A stretch of DNA of 64,000 nt from contig NC_135130.1 of assembly GCF_050908995.1 (NCBI RefSeq), positions 7,619,001 through 7,683,000 on the forward strand, written 5' to 3'. Every line of letters begins with the position of its first letter. Positions within the stretch are counted from its first letter, which is position 1. A model generated the notes under the pieces. That model worked only from the letters and a program-made list of their open reading frames with translations. It was not told where the DNA came from and did not search any database. Source of the DNA: Andrena cerasifolii. Its lineage: Eukaryota > Arthropoda > Insecta > Hymenoptera > Andrenidae. This document shows positions 38,413 to 50,200 of the stretch, piece by piece. The position numbers and the translations under genes were made by a program.

Positions 38413-38822
38413 GAGTAGGGCTGGGACTATTTCTCGAATTTTTCGGTATTCGAATATTCGAATACTTCAGGTGCTCAATTATTTGGCGAATATAATTCGA
38501 ATATCCAAGTACCCAAATACTATTCGAATATTTAAGTATTCGAATACTATTCGAATATCCAAGTATTCGAATACTATTCGAATATCCAAGTATTCGAATA
38601 CTATTCGAATATACAAGTATTCGAATACTATTCGAATATACAAGTATTCGAATACTATTCGAATATCCAAGTATTCGAATACTATTCGAATATCCAGGTA
38701 TTCGAATACTATTCGAATATCCAAGTATTCGAATACTATTCGAATATCCAAGTATTCGAATACTATTCAAATACTTGTAAAATAATCGAATATTAAATTA
38801 TCCGAATAGTCCCAGCCCTGTT
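38413..38822. mobile_element. hAT-like element made mostly of a 27-bp minisatellite
   Basis: Inverted ends TAGGGCTGGGACTATT (left) and AATAGTCCCAGCCCTG (right); flanks TTCGAGAG and TTTGAGAA agree at 6 of 8 bases, consistent with a decayed 8-bp duplication. The left 90 bp is the reverse complement of 37150-37244. The interior is a 27-bp tandem array. Confidence 0.7.
38500..38775. repeat. 27-bp minisatellite (ATTCGAATATCCAAGTATTC...)n
   Basis: About 10 units. Because 27 is divisible by 3, three frames stay open with 9-residue repeats on both strands; these are not genes. Confidence 0.95.
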
Positions 38823-40705
38823 TGAGAATAGGTTTCGAATTTTTAGTTTCTGTGCTTGGGATTACAGAATGGTTGCTTTTTGATGTGTAGAATTATTCTG
38901 AAGATTTTACTGCTTTTACTTGACTACTATTATGGAAGTTCTATACGAAGTCGAAATTCCCTTCGATTTAATTGTTAATCCATCGTGAACACTTTACTCT
39001 AATATATCGAACTTATCCAGACTGGAATTCTTTCAATTCAAGTGTTACGTCGGAGGTTCAACAATCTGACGTTGGGAATTGTGACCAAGACAAACGTAAC
39101 TCCCTTGTGACTTAATCGTGTTCAAAGTTCGCGAAGCAAGGTGACTATGAAAAAACAAGACGGTTCTGCTTAGCGGACATTGAAAATAACACTCCGTGTT
39201 GTCACTTGCTATGAATATTTATTCGAATTTGCGCGGCACTCGTTTGCAATATCGATGATTAATTGTCTTGGTAGGAGTACGAGAACCGCGTCCCGGGAGT
39301 TGTGCTTGGAATGTCCAGGTTCTAGAACTGTTTACTGTTACTTAGCGTGTGCTCAGGATTGTACTGATTCAAAATACGATACTTGGAGTAAAAATATTGA
39401 ATCCATCAGGGCTGTTGATGTATTATATTTTCACACTGGTATTCTCTCAAGTGCCATTTAAATTTCCGCAGCGTGGTAACACTGAACATGTGTGGGAATT
39501 TTTAGAGTTTCGAGGTATCTTCAGTGTAGTATTATTTCTATGGATATTTGGTAGAATCCTTATTGCCCAATTAGGTTGAACTTCTCCGACTTGGGGTAGT
39601 TGTAACGAAGGTATTGAGATCTCACGAATCGTGACCAGGGTTCGTCATTAATATTTAGCTCTCCTCTAATTCGATTTTAAACTTTGCACTTGGCAACTAC
39701 GATTGTATTATAATAGTAGTGAAGAAGAATTGTAGTTGAAGAGTGCACTATATTCCTTGGTTGTATTAATGCAATCATAAGAGAAAGTTTATAGTGACGT
39801 TGATGTTGCATTATCGATTTCTAATCAGCACATTGAAACTGTTAGCAAAAACGAAAAATAATGTCATTTATTATTTCTGCTTCTGACTTCGGTTAGCCGA
39901 GGCTCGTGAATAACAACAGTTTGGACAGTTAAATCAGTCCTCGAGAGTGGAAGATTAAAATCCAGTTTAGGGAAGAATTTTGCTCGTGTTATTAGAAATC
40001 AAGTAAATCATAGTGGGCAAAAATTTCTGAGAAGCTGACGGATGAATCTAATAAGAACAGTCTTGCTCCAATTTCCGTGGCTAAACCTCGCTTAATTGAC
40101 GCATAGCTGATTGACAGATGTCAGGATGAAGGTCCCAAGAATTTTAACGAGAAGACAAACTTTTGTTCCGCCACGTCACTTTCCAGGTTTTAAGAAAGTT
40201 CCTTTTTCAACCTACGATATTCCCAAGTCATTATCTGATAAAAAAACACGATAAACAAAAAATCGACTATTCAAGCAGAAATCATTTTCGAATTCCGATG
40301 ATTCTCGAATGTCAGCCGATTAACGTCCAACTCATCGACAGATGTCAAAAAAGACTCTGAAGACTCATAAGTGTTAAAAGCACAACGAAGTTCTCTGAAA
40401 ATTCAATTGTTTCGAAGGGCTGCTTTTTTTCGGGAAAATGAAGATGTAATTTACTAAAATCAGGTTCAGTGTAATACCACAGAAAAAAACATAGCGTTTG
40501 GATGAAATCATAATTACATCTTTGCAGATGGTCCCTTCTGGGTAGGGACATAACTGGCAACTGCTCATCGGTCGCCCGTTAAATCCACTGACCGCAAGCA
40601 ATCCTGATCCAAATGATCTCCGAGCCATCAATCACCCATACAAATAAATCCCCACAAAATTCTACGGCACTCTGTTTCGTACCGCAAAACTGTCCCGCAG
40701 AAAAA

Positions 40706-40798
40706 TCAAATTTTCCTTGAGAAACATTGCGCTCCGTGAAATATCGCTGTTCCAAGCAGAAGCACGAACCACGTCGCGACAATAAACGTCAACGTCAT
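40706..40798 (-). CDS. Candidate short signal-peptide frame (30 aa)
   Basis: ATG at 40798-40796 in the context GCGACAATGA starts MTLTFIVATWFVLLLGTAIF, followed by HGAQC, a textbook hydrophobic signal sequence with an Ala-x-Cys-type cleavage region. TGA follows at 40708-40706. No good splice donor precedes the stop, so it may be a chance frame, a tiny secreted peptide, or an exon with a weak GTTTCT donor. It sits at the edge of a GC-rich patch (40.75-41.15 kb). Confidence 0.25.
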   Translation of the reverse strand: MTLTFIVATWFVLLLGTAIFHGAQCFSRKI

Positions 40799-41830
40799 TG
40801 TCGCGAGCTGTACAGCCCCGGTTTGGGAGCACCGGCGGTCGGTCGATTTCAATTTAGCGCGTGGAAAGCGGTGACATTGGTCCACGTCGGTGTCGCGAAT
40901 TTGTTTACCAGCCCCGAGCCCTCGTCCAGGAAAATTCTGTTTAACGAGTAAGATGGTGCCGCGCGATAACGTTCCGCATGACAGCTGGAATATGAACCTT
41001 CCCCGGTTATTTGTCCGCGAGCACCTGCCATCTAACGCTTCTAACGAGGCAGACAACTGATCGGCCGCGAAAGAGCGCGCGCCGTGCGAGCTCGAACGAT
41101 TTCGAGGCACCGAACCCTGTACAGTAATCACCGCTCGACGCATGGCGCTGCAGAATTTCAGGATTTCAGAATTTCGGGTGGCAAAAAATTCATAAAAAAA
41201 AATACAGAAATAGGGAATCGCGAAGTGCTTCACTTTTCCAGATGTCTCTTTTCTTTGCACTATTTAAGGTAGTTGATCTGGATAATCTACTAAATTCAAG
41301 AATTCTTTCAAATTTCGTTCAAAACTAATTCGGAATACACGAAACCCTTGTGCAAAGTTTAAAATCGATTTACCGCATAGTTATCGAGAAATTGTTAATT
41401 AAAGTTGATGCATTTTACCACAGTGGCAAATGGCGGAGTGGATAAAAAGAGGGTTGTAGTTTCAGGTTTTCTTCTGAAAGAGGAAAACTATATTCTAGAA
41501 GAGTACCAAAATTGGCACAAAAGTACGTCGAAATGTCAGGAAATGAATTTATTAATTTCTGCAAAACTGACCACATCGTTTCTTCGTAAATGCCCGTAAA
41601 AAATAGGTTTACGTGCAATTTTTTTAGAATCTACGTAGAGCAATCAACGTGGCAACGTCGCACAATCGATATGTTTAGACATTTAAATAGCGAACGACGA
41701 TTCAAATTCATATGAACTTCTTTTCTGACATCTTGGTTAAAAAAGAAGCTCCAAATGAATGCGACGTTGTCAGATCTGCTGCTCCAATTCACTACGCTAA
41801 CCAATTTAATAATCTATTTTCTTATTACAA

Positions 41831-41855
41831 TTATATATATATATATATATATATT
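41831..41855. repeat. (TA)n microsatellite
   Basis: Alternating TA run of about 25 bp in a larger AT-rich stretch (41810-41950). Confidence 0.95.
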
Positions 41856-42247
41856 AATATTGAATTTTTAAAATATATATACATGATGTTAAAAATTATT
41901 ATTATTATTTCTATAGTATCATACTACTTTATATTTATCGTTTATTACTCAACTCTAATTTGACTGACATAGTTGGTTAGGAGCTACCTTAAGTTCTGAC
42001 GTTAGTTTGATATACAGCAGTGGAAATAGATATTTATTGCATCACTGTCAAATTCACGTAGAAATATGATTGATGAAATGATTCGTGTCCAACTTATTTT
42101 GGCCAAGGTAGGGAGCTACAAATTCTTGTATTGATTTAATTCATTAATTTCAGAAGAGTAGCGCTAAAAATAGTATGTTTAATATTAAATATATTATGTG
42201 TCAATTAAATTAATGAAAAAATTTGTCAAACGTTCTTCAGCAACTAA

Positions 42248-42634
42248 CAAGGAAAGGTCCTGAACCCGGAATTTCAAAAAATTCTGAGACTTCGTGAATA
42301 TGTAGGGGATTTCCTTCTGATTACAACGCAATTTTTGTTTGCTGCCCAAATTCACTTCAAGGGCCTGAAATTAACCCCTTAAATTCCGGCTATTTTCTGA
42401 TTCTGTGTTATAATTAAAAGAAGTAACTTTTGTATCGAAACTATTTTTCTATCTCTCAAAGATTGCGAGTTACAAAATAAAATCGGAAAATAGCCGAATA
42501 TTCAGGGGTTAATTTCACCCCTTTACAGTGAATTTGGGCAGCAAACAAAAATTGCACTGTAACGAGGATGAAATCCCCTACATATTCACAAAGTTTAGAT
42601 ATTTTTGAATGTCCGGGTTCGGGATCTTCCCTTG
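42248..42634. mobile_element. PIF/Harbinger-like palindromic MITE, 387 bp
   Basis: Left CAAGGAAAGGTCCTGAACCC and right GGGTTCGGGATCTTCCCTTG form the inverted termini; TAA flanks both sides (42245-42247, 42635-42637). Arms pair through ATATGTAGGGGATTTC/GAAATCCCCTACATAT-like blocks and TTTTTGTTTGCTGCCCAAATT. A TTA/TAA duplication is the mark of PIF/Harbinger elements. Confidence 0.72.
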
Positions 42635-43401
42635 TAAGAACAATGTCTGACAAATGATATATGCTAATCGCAAGCAAAATTTCCGCGATTAATAAAAAAT
42701 TCATCGCGTCTCCGTCGAGCGACAAAGGGTGTACGCCGACAACGAGCTATCGCGAGGAATTCTATTTGAAAATCTTTATCCTCCTTTCTGAACCACTGCC
42801 ACGCCTCTCGAGGATTGGGAAAGGGGGTAGTTTACGTTGTATTCGGTTGGAAAAGAATAACGTTGCCCTTGTAATCCATAGAATACCCTCGAAGAAGTAA
42901 TCTTCATCCCCGCACTTCGCTGAATGAAAGTACCGCGTTCCCCGAAGCGTGCTTTATTTATTTCTTTGAGCGCGGAAAGCGCGAAACGAGCCGGCAAAGG
43001 GGGAGCAGGGCTGTATCGGCGAGCTTTTAAATGAGCTTACTGCAAGCAAGCCCGGCGATCTTCATTTAAATACGACGTCGGGGTAACTTCGTGTTACGCC
43101 CTGTGGACGATCCTCGTGGATGGCTTCCTTATAAATCGGCCACTCGAACGAGTCTCTCTTCTTCAGGTGGTATTAAGCGGTCTCAAGGCCCGGCGTATAC
43201 TATTGACTTTTACGTCGACTAAATTGTTTAGTCAAATCGAGCCAGTGTCCAATGGAATTTAGTCTAGTAGCAACGGCGATACGTTGGACGGAAAGGCTCT
43301 CACTTGTGCGCTAATTTATTTAGACAACGAGAAGGGAAAGGGAAAGAGACGTTACTCTGTTTAATTTGTAGCAGTGTGAATTGATATATTAGTTTTATTT
43401 A

Positions 43402-44045
43402 CAAGGGGAGGACACCATGTGGTAGACACCGATTTTTATGAGCCTTGGCACTAATAATAGAGATATTTACATGGAAATTATTTATTTATTTATTTATTTA
43501 TTAATTTAACGGGACGTACCCTTTAATTACAAAGAAGCACATAACTAAGTAAGAGACAGCTGTAGTTAGCCTGTATACCGGACAAAAACATATATACACA
43601 GATTCAGAAAAAGAGAAAGGAAAAATAAAAGTAATCGCAAAGGTAAAGATAACAATAACGCTATGGTATTCTACGCTCTAGTTCATAAATAACTTGCGCC
43701 TTGAGTCGTTGAGGCGACCCATTAAAAAGGTCTAAGCAAGAGAAGAAAGAGTTCGCCGTTTCGATTATTCAAAATTTCATAGTGGCCGTGGGGTTTTAAT
43801 GGGTAAAAATCCCACACTACCCTGGCGCCCCCGGGGGATTTCCCTCTGAAGGAGTCGGGGTGCCTTTTGAAGATTTCCCCGAGTTAAAAATAAAATTTAT
43901 AAAAAAATAACTTATAAAAAAAATTTATAAAGTTTTTTTTTTAACGTGGAGACATCTTCAAAAGGCACCCCGACGCCTCCAGAAGGGAATCTCCCGCGGG
44001 CGCCAGGGTAGTGTGGGATTTTTGCCACATGGTGTCCTCCCCTTG
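43402..44045. mobile_element. PIF/Harbinger-like MITE interrupted by an insertion
   Basis: Perfect inverted termini CAAGGGGAGGACACCATGTG at 43402-43421 and its complement at 44026-44045, flanked by TTA (43399-43401, 44046-44048). After the terminus the right arm continues directly with the complement of AAAAATCCCACACTACCC, whereas in the left arm this block starts only at about 43806, so about 380 bp were inserted. Inner arms 43806-43880 and 43950-44020 pair well. Confidence 0.78.
43424..43805 (-). mobile_element. Insert within the MITE, possibly a retroelement 3' fragment
   Basis: Contains (TTTA)n at 43478-43502 followed by AACGGGACGTACCCTTTAAT, similar to the motif after the ATT repeat at 4933. 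Read on the minus strand this is a body, a GGG..CCC hairpin and an AAAT tail. It interrupts the left arm of the flanking palindrome. No coding frame. Confidence 0.45.
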
Positions 44046-44061
44046 TTAGCGTCGATCTGGT

Positions 44062-44494
44062 TGGATTCTAGAAATAGCAGGTATCTTTGAGATTATTTTC
44101 TTTTTGAGGAAATGATAAAGAAAATGAAAACTCTATAACTAAGCATTTATTATACAACTATTGAAGTACAGGAAAAAAATTTTGGTTTGTTGAAGGAAAG
44201 AAAGAAAAATTGTTTAGTGTACTTCATCAGTTGTACAATAAATGCTTAGTTACAGATTTTCCATTTTCTTTATTATTTCGTCAAGAATAAAATAATCTTA
44301 AAAGCAGCTGCTACTTTTATAAACTATTGAAATACACGAACAAATTTTTGGTTTGTTGAAGGAAAGAAACAAAAATTGTTTAGTGCACTTCAATAGCTGT
44401 ATAATAAGTGCTTAAAATTATTGTTTAATTTTTCATTTTCTTTATCATATTTCCCCCAAAAAATCCTGAAGGTAGTTGCTATTTTTAGAATCCA
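44062..44494. mobile_element. Palindromic element with tandemly doubled core
   Basis: Outer termini TGGATTCTAGAAATAGCA and TGCTATTTTTAGAATCCA are inverted. Between them the block AACTATTGAAGTACA...GGTTTGTTGAAGG...TTGTTTAGTGTACTTCA...AAGCATTTATT-type hairpin occurs twice (about 44110-44280 and 44325-44455). Looks like a duplicated MITE or an unequal-exchange product. Confidence 0.65.
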
Positions 44495-46637
44495 CAGTGG
44501 TGTAACCCTTAACTTCCGCCCTTCTGCTTCAAAAAAGTATCGTTGCGAACCACGTTTTCGCTGTCGTATTACAAACACCCGTTGACATAACTCACGCCAC
44601 GATCGATACAAAAACAGCCCAGCTGTACGCGAGGCACATTAATACCAATTAAATGCCTTAATTAGTCACGGTAAGCGCATCCTCAGGCGTGATTTCCATG
44701 TATTCTTTCGACGCTCTCACGGCATTTGATTAAAAGAAGAAACAGAAGAAGACGGAGGGAAACAAGTAAATCATCGAAGCTCTGTGAATGAAACCGCCGG
44801 GAACACCTTCAAATGGAACGTGGGAAATTCAGTATAAATCTTTTGTCCGTTATCGGGGCGCAGGCGCAAAAATTCGCCACATCCTTTACGACCAAGATAC
44901 GAACGGGATTTACTGCTTCCAGGCGAGAGTCGATCGCTCGGAATCGTTCTGCGAAAACCGAACTGTGTTAATAAATAGTCCATTCTTTCGTTATTCTTTT
45001 GAGCATTATTTTCTCTCTCGCGGTGTAATACAGACATTTTATTATTATTATTGCGCGGTGCTTGGAAACGTTTTGTAGGGAGGAGGCAGGGAAAATAAAT
45101 ACGGTCTGTGTTTCTGACCCCGTTAGCTCGGTTTTGACAAGATGTCCGCGAGGCACACGAAGTGAAACAGGCGGCTTATTTCACTGAATTTGGCGGCAAA
45201 CTGCGAATCGGGGGTTAATAAAGGGAACGAGACGACTAAATTGTACTTTGCATTGATTTTGCCGTATTTTTTAATAAGAACCACTTGTGCGTTTATAAAT
45301 GCAGATTTTAGCTTGGGAGATATTTGATAATGGGAGTTCTAGGTGACTTGGGGGTGTCGGAAAATTTCTGGGATAATTTTCGACTATTAAAAACTCTGTC
45401 AGCTTGCTTTTCGATTGTTAACGAAGAGTGAGAAAAAATATAATTTCGTAATTCTAGTAGGACAAACATTTTTTTTATTAATATAGAATCCCGGTGTTTC
45501 TACGTTCCCCTGAAATTACCTGAAATTAATTCAAAGTCATTAACGCACTCGCGATTAAGATAACCGAAGCTTACGTGTTCGACGATTGTGATGTTGATCT
45601 GAAGACCTCAGGAAACAGAAACGATTGTGATATAATTAAGAATGCTCGTAGCGTAATTATAGCAGTCAAACGTTTGTTTATTTGTTCCCTCTTCCTTTTT
45701 CCACGCGTTAGTGTCGACGGTTTCCCGGAAAAAAGAAGCGCGGCTCGCATTCTAAGAGACAGCCAAGATTGATGCACCGCCCAAGGTTAAGGTAATTTCG
45801 ATTATGCAACGCGTTGCGCGCGTGAAATCCGAAATGCGGCTGCGAATCTACTCGAGCGTCAGGTGCAGCGTTACGAGAACAGCATTTTTTCTTAACGAAC
45901 CCATGCAAATTTACGGATGAACTCGGCTTTCAAAGGCAATCGTTCTTATTTCCAAATGGCGCGTAGTTGCCATTTTTGCCTGCTCCTACAAGTTTTCCCT
46001 TTTTCCACTGACCGAAAGCTTCACTTGCAATAAATACCGCGGCCCACCCGCGCTGCACTTTTCGTCCATTCAACCCCGCTGCCACGCACAGAGCATCACT
46101 CCCCAATTAATCGAAGCGTTAGGGCATCCCCTTCCTGCCCCCGCCCCCTCGCGACTGCAACTTGCAACGAACCCCATATTCCGCTTGATAGACGTGTCAA
46201 TTAAAAGTTTATTAATCCCCGCCGATGGTTAGGAGCGGGGAGCAGCGGGGGCGCCGATTAGACGGCGAACGAGGCGCCGAGGTTTTCGCGGAGGAAACGA
46301 AGCAACGAACCCGCGGCGCGCTTATCTGGCAATTAGAGAGCGTGGAAACCGATAATATGTGACTCATGCTTTCCGTGCGCCGTTACGGAACAGCGACTGT
46401 CGGCGAAATGGCGGGTTATCGTCGACTGCTAGTCCGCCTGGGCGAAACACGTGTCGAGGAGCATGATTCTGTCGCGTGCTTTCGCGAAGGAACCTTCGAA
46501 GTGCTGAAGCCTCGATTAAGGGGGGCGTAGTTAGAAGCATTTCCCGTTTTCGTGGGTGAAATAGAAGCTGCGGATTCTCGAGGGCGATGGAAGTGGAAAA
46601 TGATGATCGTGGAAAATTGGTAACTTCGTGTGCTCTA
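44495..46637. other. Non-coding stretch
   Basis: CpG-rich at 46.0-46.5 kb; no gene or repeat recognised. Confidence 0.5.
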
Positions 46638-47295
46638 TTTCGGTGGCTCTTATTTATATGCATGTCGAAATTTATTTTTTATTTATTTCCTCTCACTCCC
46701 TAGAACCCTGCCATTTGATAAGGAAATAGTCCCGGAGAAAGTTTATTGCAATTGGACAAGAGGAAAGGGTGCCGACCAGGCCTTAAAGTTTAGAATTTGA
46801 AGAATTTCTCAAAAATGGTAAGCCCTATCGAAATTTTGTTGAAATAATATTGAAAGAACGTTCAATTTTCTACAATTACTGTAAACATAATTTTTTCGTG
46901 CTTCCAACCGTTTTTTAGATAATAGCGTTTGAATATAGAGAAGTCAGCAGTTCACGCCCGTATAGACAATACGTCGCGCCGTACAAGTGCCCTATATTCA
47001 AACGCTATTATCTAGAAAATGGTTGGAAGCACGAGAAAATTATATAAACAGTAATTGTAGAAAATTTAATGCTCTTTTAATGTTATTTGAACGAAATTTC
47101 GATAGGGCTTACCATTTTTGAGAAATTCTTCAAATTCAAACAATTAATGAATTCTAAACTTTGAGGCCTGGTCGGCACCCTTTCCTTTTTTCCGATTGCA
47201 ATAAACTTCTTCAGGGACTATTTTTCTACGAAATGGAACCATATTAGGGGGTGAGAGCGAAAGAAATCACAGGTTGAAAATCAGGGCCACCCTAG
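46638..47295 (+). mobile_element. hAT-like palindromic MITE, copy 3 (loop inverted)
   Basis: Arms are in copy 1 orientation: left CGGTGGCTCTTATTTATA, right AGGGCCACCCTAG. The loop (about 46930-46995) contains TATAGACAATACGTC, the reverse complement of the copy 1 loop, and is shortened. No clear target duplication remains. Confidence 0.78.
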
Positions 47296-50200
47296 TAGAA
47301 CATGGAACGAAGCGATTCTAAGGTGTAGGATAATGTTTCTGGATTTTGGGCAAACAGATAAATGAATAAATATGTCAGAGGTATTAGGTGTTGATTTCGC
47401 AAGCTTCATGGGGGATTTGTTTATTCCTCATGTATGACAGTGTCAACTGCAAGTCGGACGATGCGCGCAGCCTTCGACACCGCTCGAAATAACGGCAACA
47501 CTATGTCCCTCGTGGGACCTCGTCGAGGCGCCTGCCAAAACAAAAACAGCTGAGTGCTATCAATAAACATTCGCCGTGCGAACTTAATCCGGGAGCCACG
47601 ATCGCGAGCCCCGACTCCTGGCCTGGACTAACTAGGCGGCTGAATTATGGTTGGCAGCGTAGCTTCCAGGCGGAGGTTCGTTATTCGCCAGGGAGGCAGC
47701 TGTTCTGGGGACACTTTGGGAAACGTCGAAGAGGCGAAGCCCTCGGGACACGTGGGCCTTCATTTGATCTTTCCTTCATCCATTTCTAAGGTTAATAAAT
47801 AATGCAAAAATATTTCTCACTAATTGCTTACAGAGAACGAATGACTTACACTATTGAAATGATGAAATGAACGTGAAACTGGCGCGGTTAAATATTATGA
47901 GAGTGATATTATCATGTCAATGCTTACTTCACGGCTATTTTCCAACAGTTCTTTCATAGTAATGAATTATAAATCAGTATAACATAAAATAAGAGAAATC
48001 TCAATTTTTGGGGTTCTTTTTAAATTAAATGTAGTACCTTCGCGAGCTGTCACTCGTAAGGGGTGGGTGGTAGTTTTTATTGTTAGCGAAGTAGAAGGTA
48101 TTCAGTAGTAGACTAGCCTGCAAGTATTCTTGTGAGCGTAGAGACGAAGAAGCTTCCACTTATTTCCCACCCCCACCTTTTTCATGCTTTGGAACCATCA
48201 AAGATACTAAGCAGCAGGTGGGAAGGTGGTAAATTTTATTTCAATTAAAATTTCAGTCTAAGTCGAGTAGCTCTCCAAAGTTTACCTAATTTGAATGCCT
48301 GATCCCATAATTATTCAGAGTCTACGAAGCTTCTCTTAGTACTATGTACCTACTTTAGTTTTCGTTCTTCGTGAAGTGATCCACGCAACAATTTTACTGA
48401 ACAAAGTCAACTATACAGCTGCTTAAGACAATGAAAGGCTCTATGCGAAGACATAGAAGTTACCCTGACACGGAAAAGACGGCGAAAAAATCGGTTTTTA
48501 ATATTTTAACCGCGGCGCACCAAATTGAAAAATCTGAAAAAAATTCAGCACAATTGTAACAATGATACGCACTTACAGTAAAAATATAACTACACTTCCG
48601 CAACTGCTTCGATACACAACCGTCATTTTTCATAATTTTCCGACGTTTCTTATTTTCCACAGCTTGGTTTTTCAATTTAAAAATCTGAACGGATTCTCTA
48701 ACGTGTGCTCCGGTAACCGGAATGCCTCTGATTTTTTTTCGAAATTTTTCATCCGCTAGTATAGGAGAAATTCGGCGGAAACTTTATTTTCCATTTTCGC
48801 CCTTTACTACCCCCCGGGTCGAGACACAAAGTTGAAACTTTCCACGAACGGTTCTTTTTTCACAAGCTCTCGAATGACTCGTCGCGAGTTGAATTCGGTT
48901 CAAGTGCACCTTTGTCCGTCTCGGCACCTTTGTCCGCCCATTGAGTTCTCGCGAGGGGGGCAGAAAATTCTAAGTTTCACGAAGGGCCGTCGGAAATGGT
49001 ATTTAATTAACGGCTCGCTGGTATTCGAGTCTTATCAAACAATAGACGCGTCTGATCTGAAATGAACCGGGCGATTATCTCTCCACGGGCGTATGCAGAT
49101 AAAACGACCTAGAAATGAATAATTCGCGACGGCGGAAGCTGCCAACTGACTGCGCGGCTCGATATCAATTGCTACAAGATGCGGCTGCTAATTGTGACCG
49201 TTTCGTGGAAGATGGCGAACCGTGATTTCGGGCATCTCGTTTTTCCACGCAGCTAATTTGTTGCTCCAGCTTTTCCGTTAAACAACCCCGCGGGTCTTAG
49301 GAATTTCGCAGCTCACCTGTTCGCGCTTTCCACCCTTCCCCACTGCAATCTCTCGCTTCGATCTTGTATTTTCTCGCCTCGATCCTCTATTTCTACTCCA
49401 CTGTTTCAACGGAATATTCTCCATACAATTTCTATCTTCTGCCAGAAGTTTGCCACTCTACCCTGGGAATTTTCTGCTTCGATTGATTTTACCCTCCCGC
49501 TGCAGTTCCTCCTTTAATATTTTCCTTCTTCTTTAACCGATTCAATGCTACGTTTTAGATTTCGATTTTTCCAGCAGAAGTTCGTGGCTGTGGTGGAAAT
49601 TGAATTCTGCCGCACAAAATCATCATTTCCCTGCAATAATTTGCTTTTCCATGTTCGTCGACTTGCCAGTAGAATTTTATCGTTCGATATCCCCGCGTCG
49701 GTTGCTAGAATTTGCAACCTGCTTTTGTATTTTTAACTTTCTAAGGATATTTTGTTACCTCGTTTTCGAGCCCTCAGCAGGAATTTCAGACGTGCTTTGT
49801 CCAGATCTTCCACTTTCATTTCCCACTGCTTGGCTACGATTTCGAGCCTCTTTTCATTCGAATTTCCTGCTCTCTCCCCCTTCAACCCTGCGCCAGAACT
49901 TCGCTTTTTAATTTACAGCATCTCTATCCCAATTTCCCAAGTCCTGCAGCGAAGTTTTCCACTTCCATTTCCATGCTCCTACAAGAAATTCCAATTTTCA
50001 TTTTCCACTCGTTCGCCGTAACTTTTCCACCTCCCTGTAATCAGTCCTTTGCGAATTCTGATACTGTGTGCGGTAACTAATAGTTGTTTAATTAACATCG
50101 ATGGAAATAACGGGCCTCAGTGGTGTGTTAAATTAATCAACTACACCCACAGTATCCAATTCATCGTCGAGAATAGCGAATATCAAGGAAAATGCTTCAT

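Larger units (their letters stand above)
38823..42247. other. Mostly non-coding stretch
   Basis: Apart from the signal-peptide-like frame at 40.7 kb and the TA repeat at 41.8 kb, no feature recognised. A CpG-rich patch spans 40.75-41.15 kb. Confidence 0.5.

Noticed and set aside
38500..38775. CRISPR-like array
   Set aside because: Units are contiguous without unique spacers and the DNA is eukaryotic.
38396..38785. Three overlapping frames with 9-residue repeats
   Set aside because: All arise from the 27-bp array, whose period is a multiple of three.
40799..41260. Upstream part of the 184-codon minus-strand frame ending in the signal-like peptide
   Set aside because: No domain, and the internal ATG at 40798 with the hydrophobic segment is a better start.
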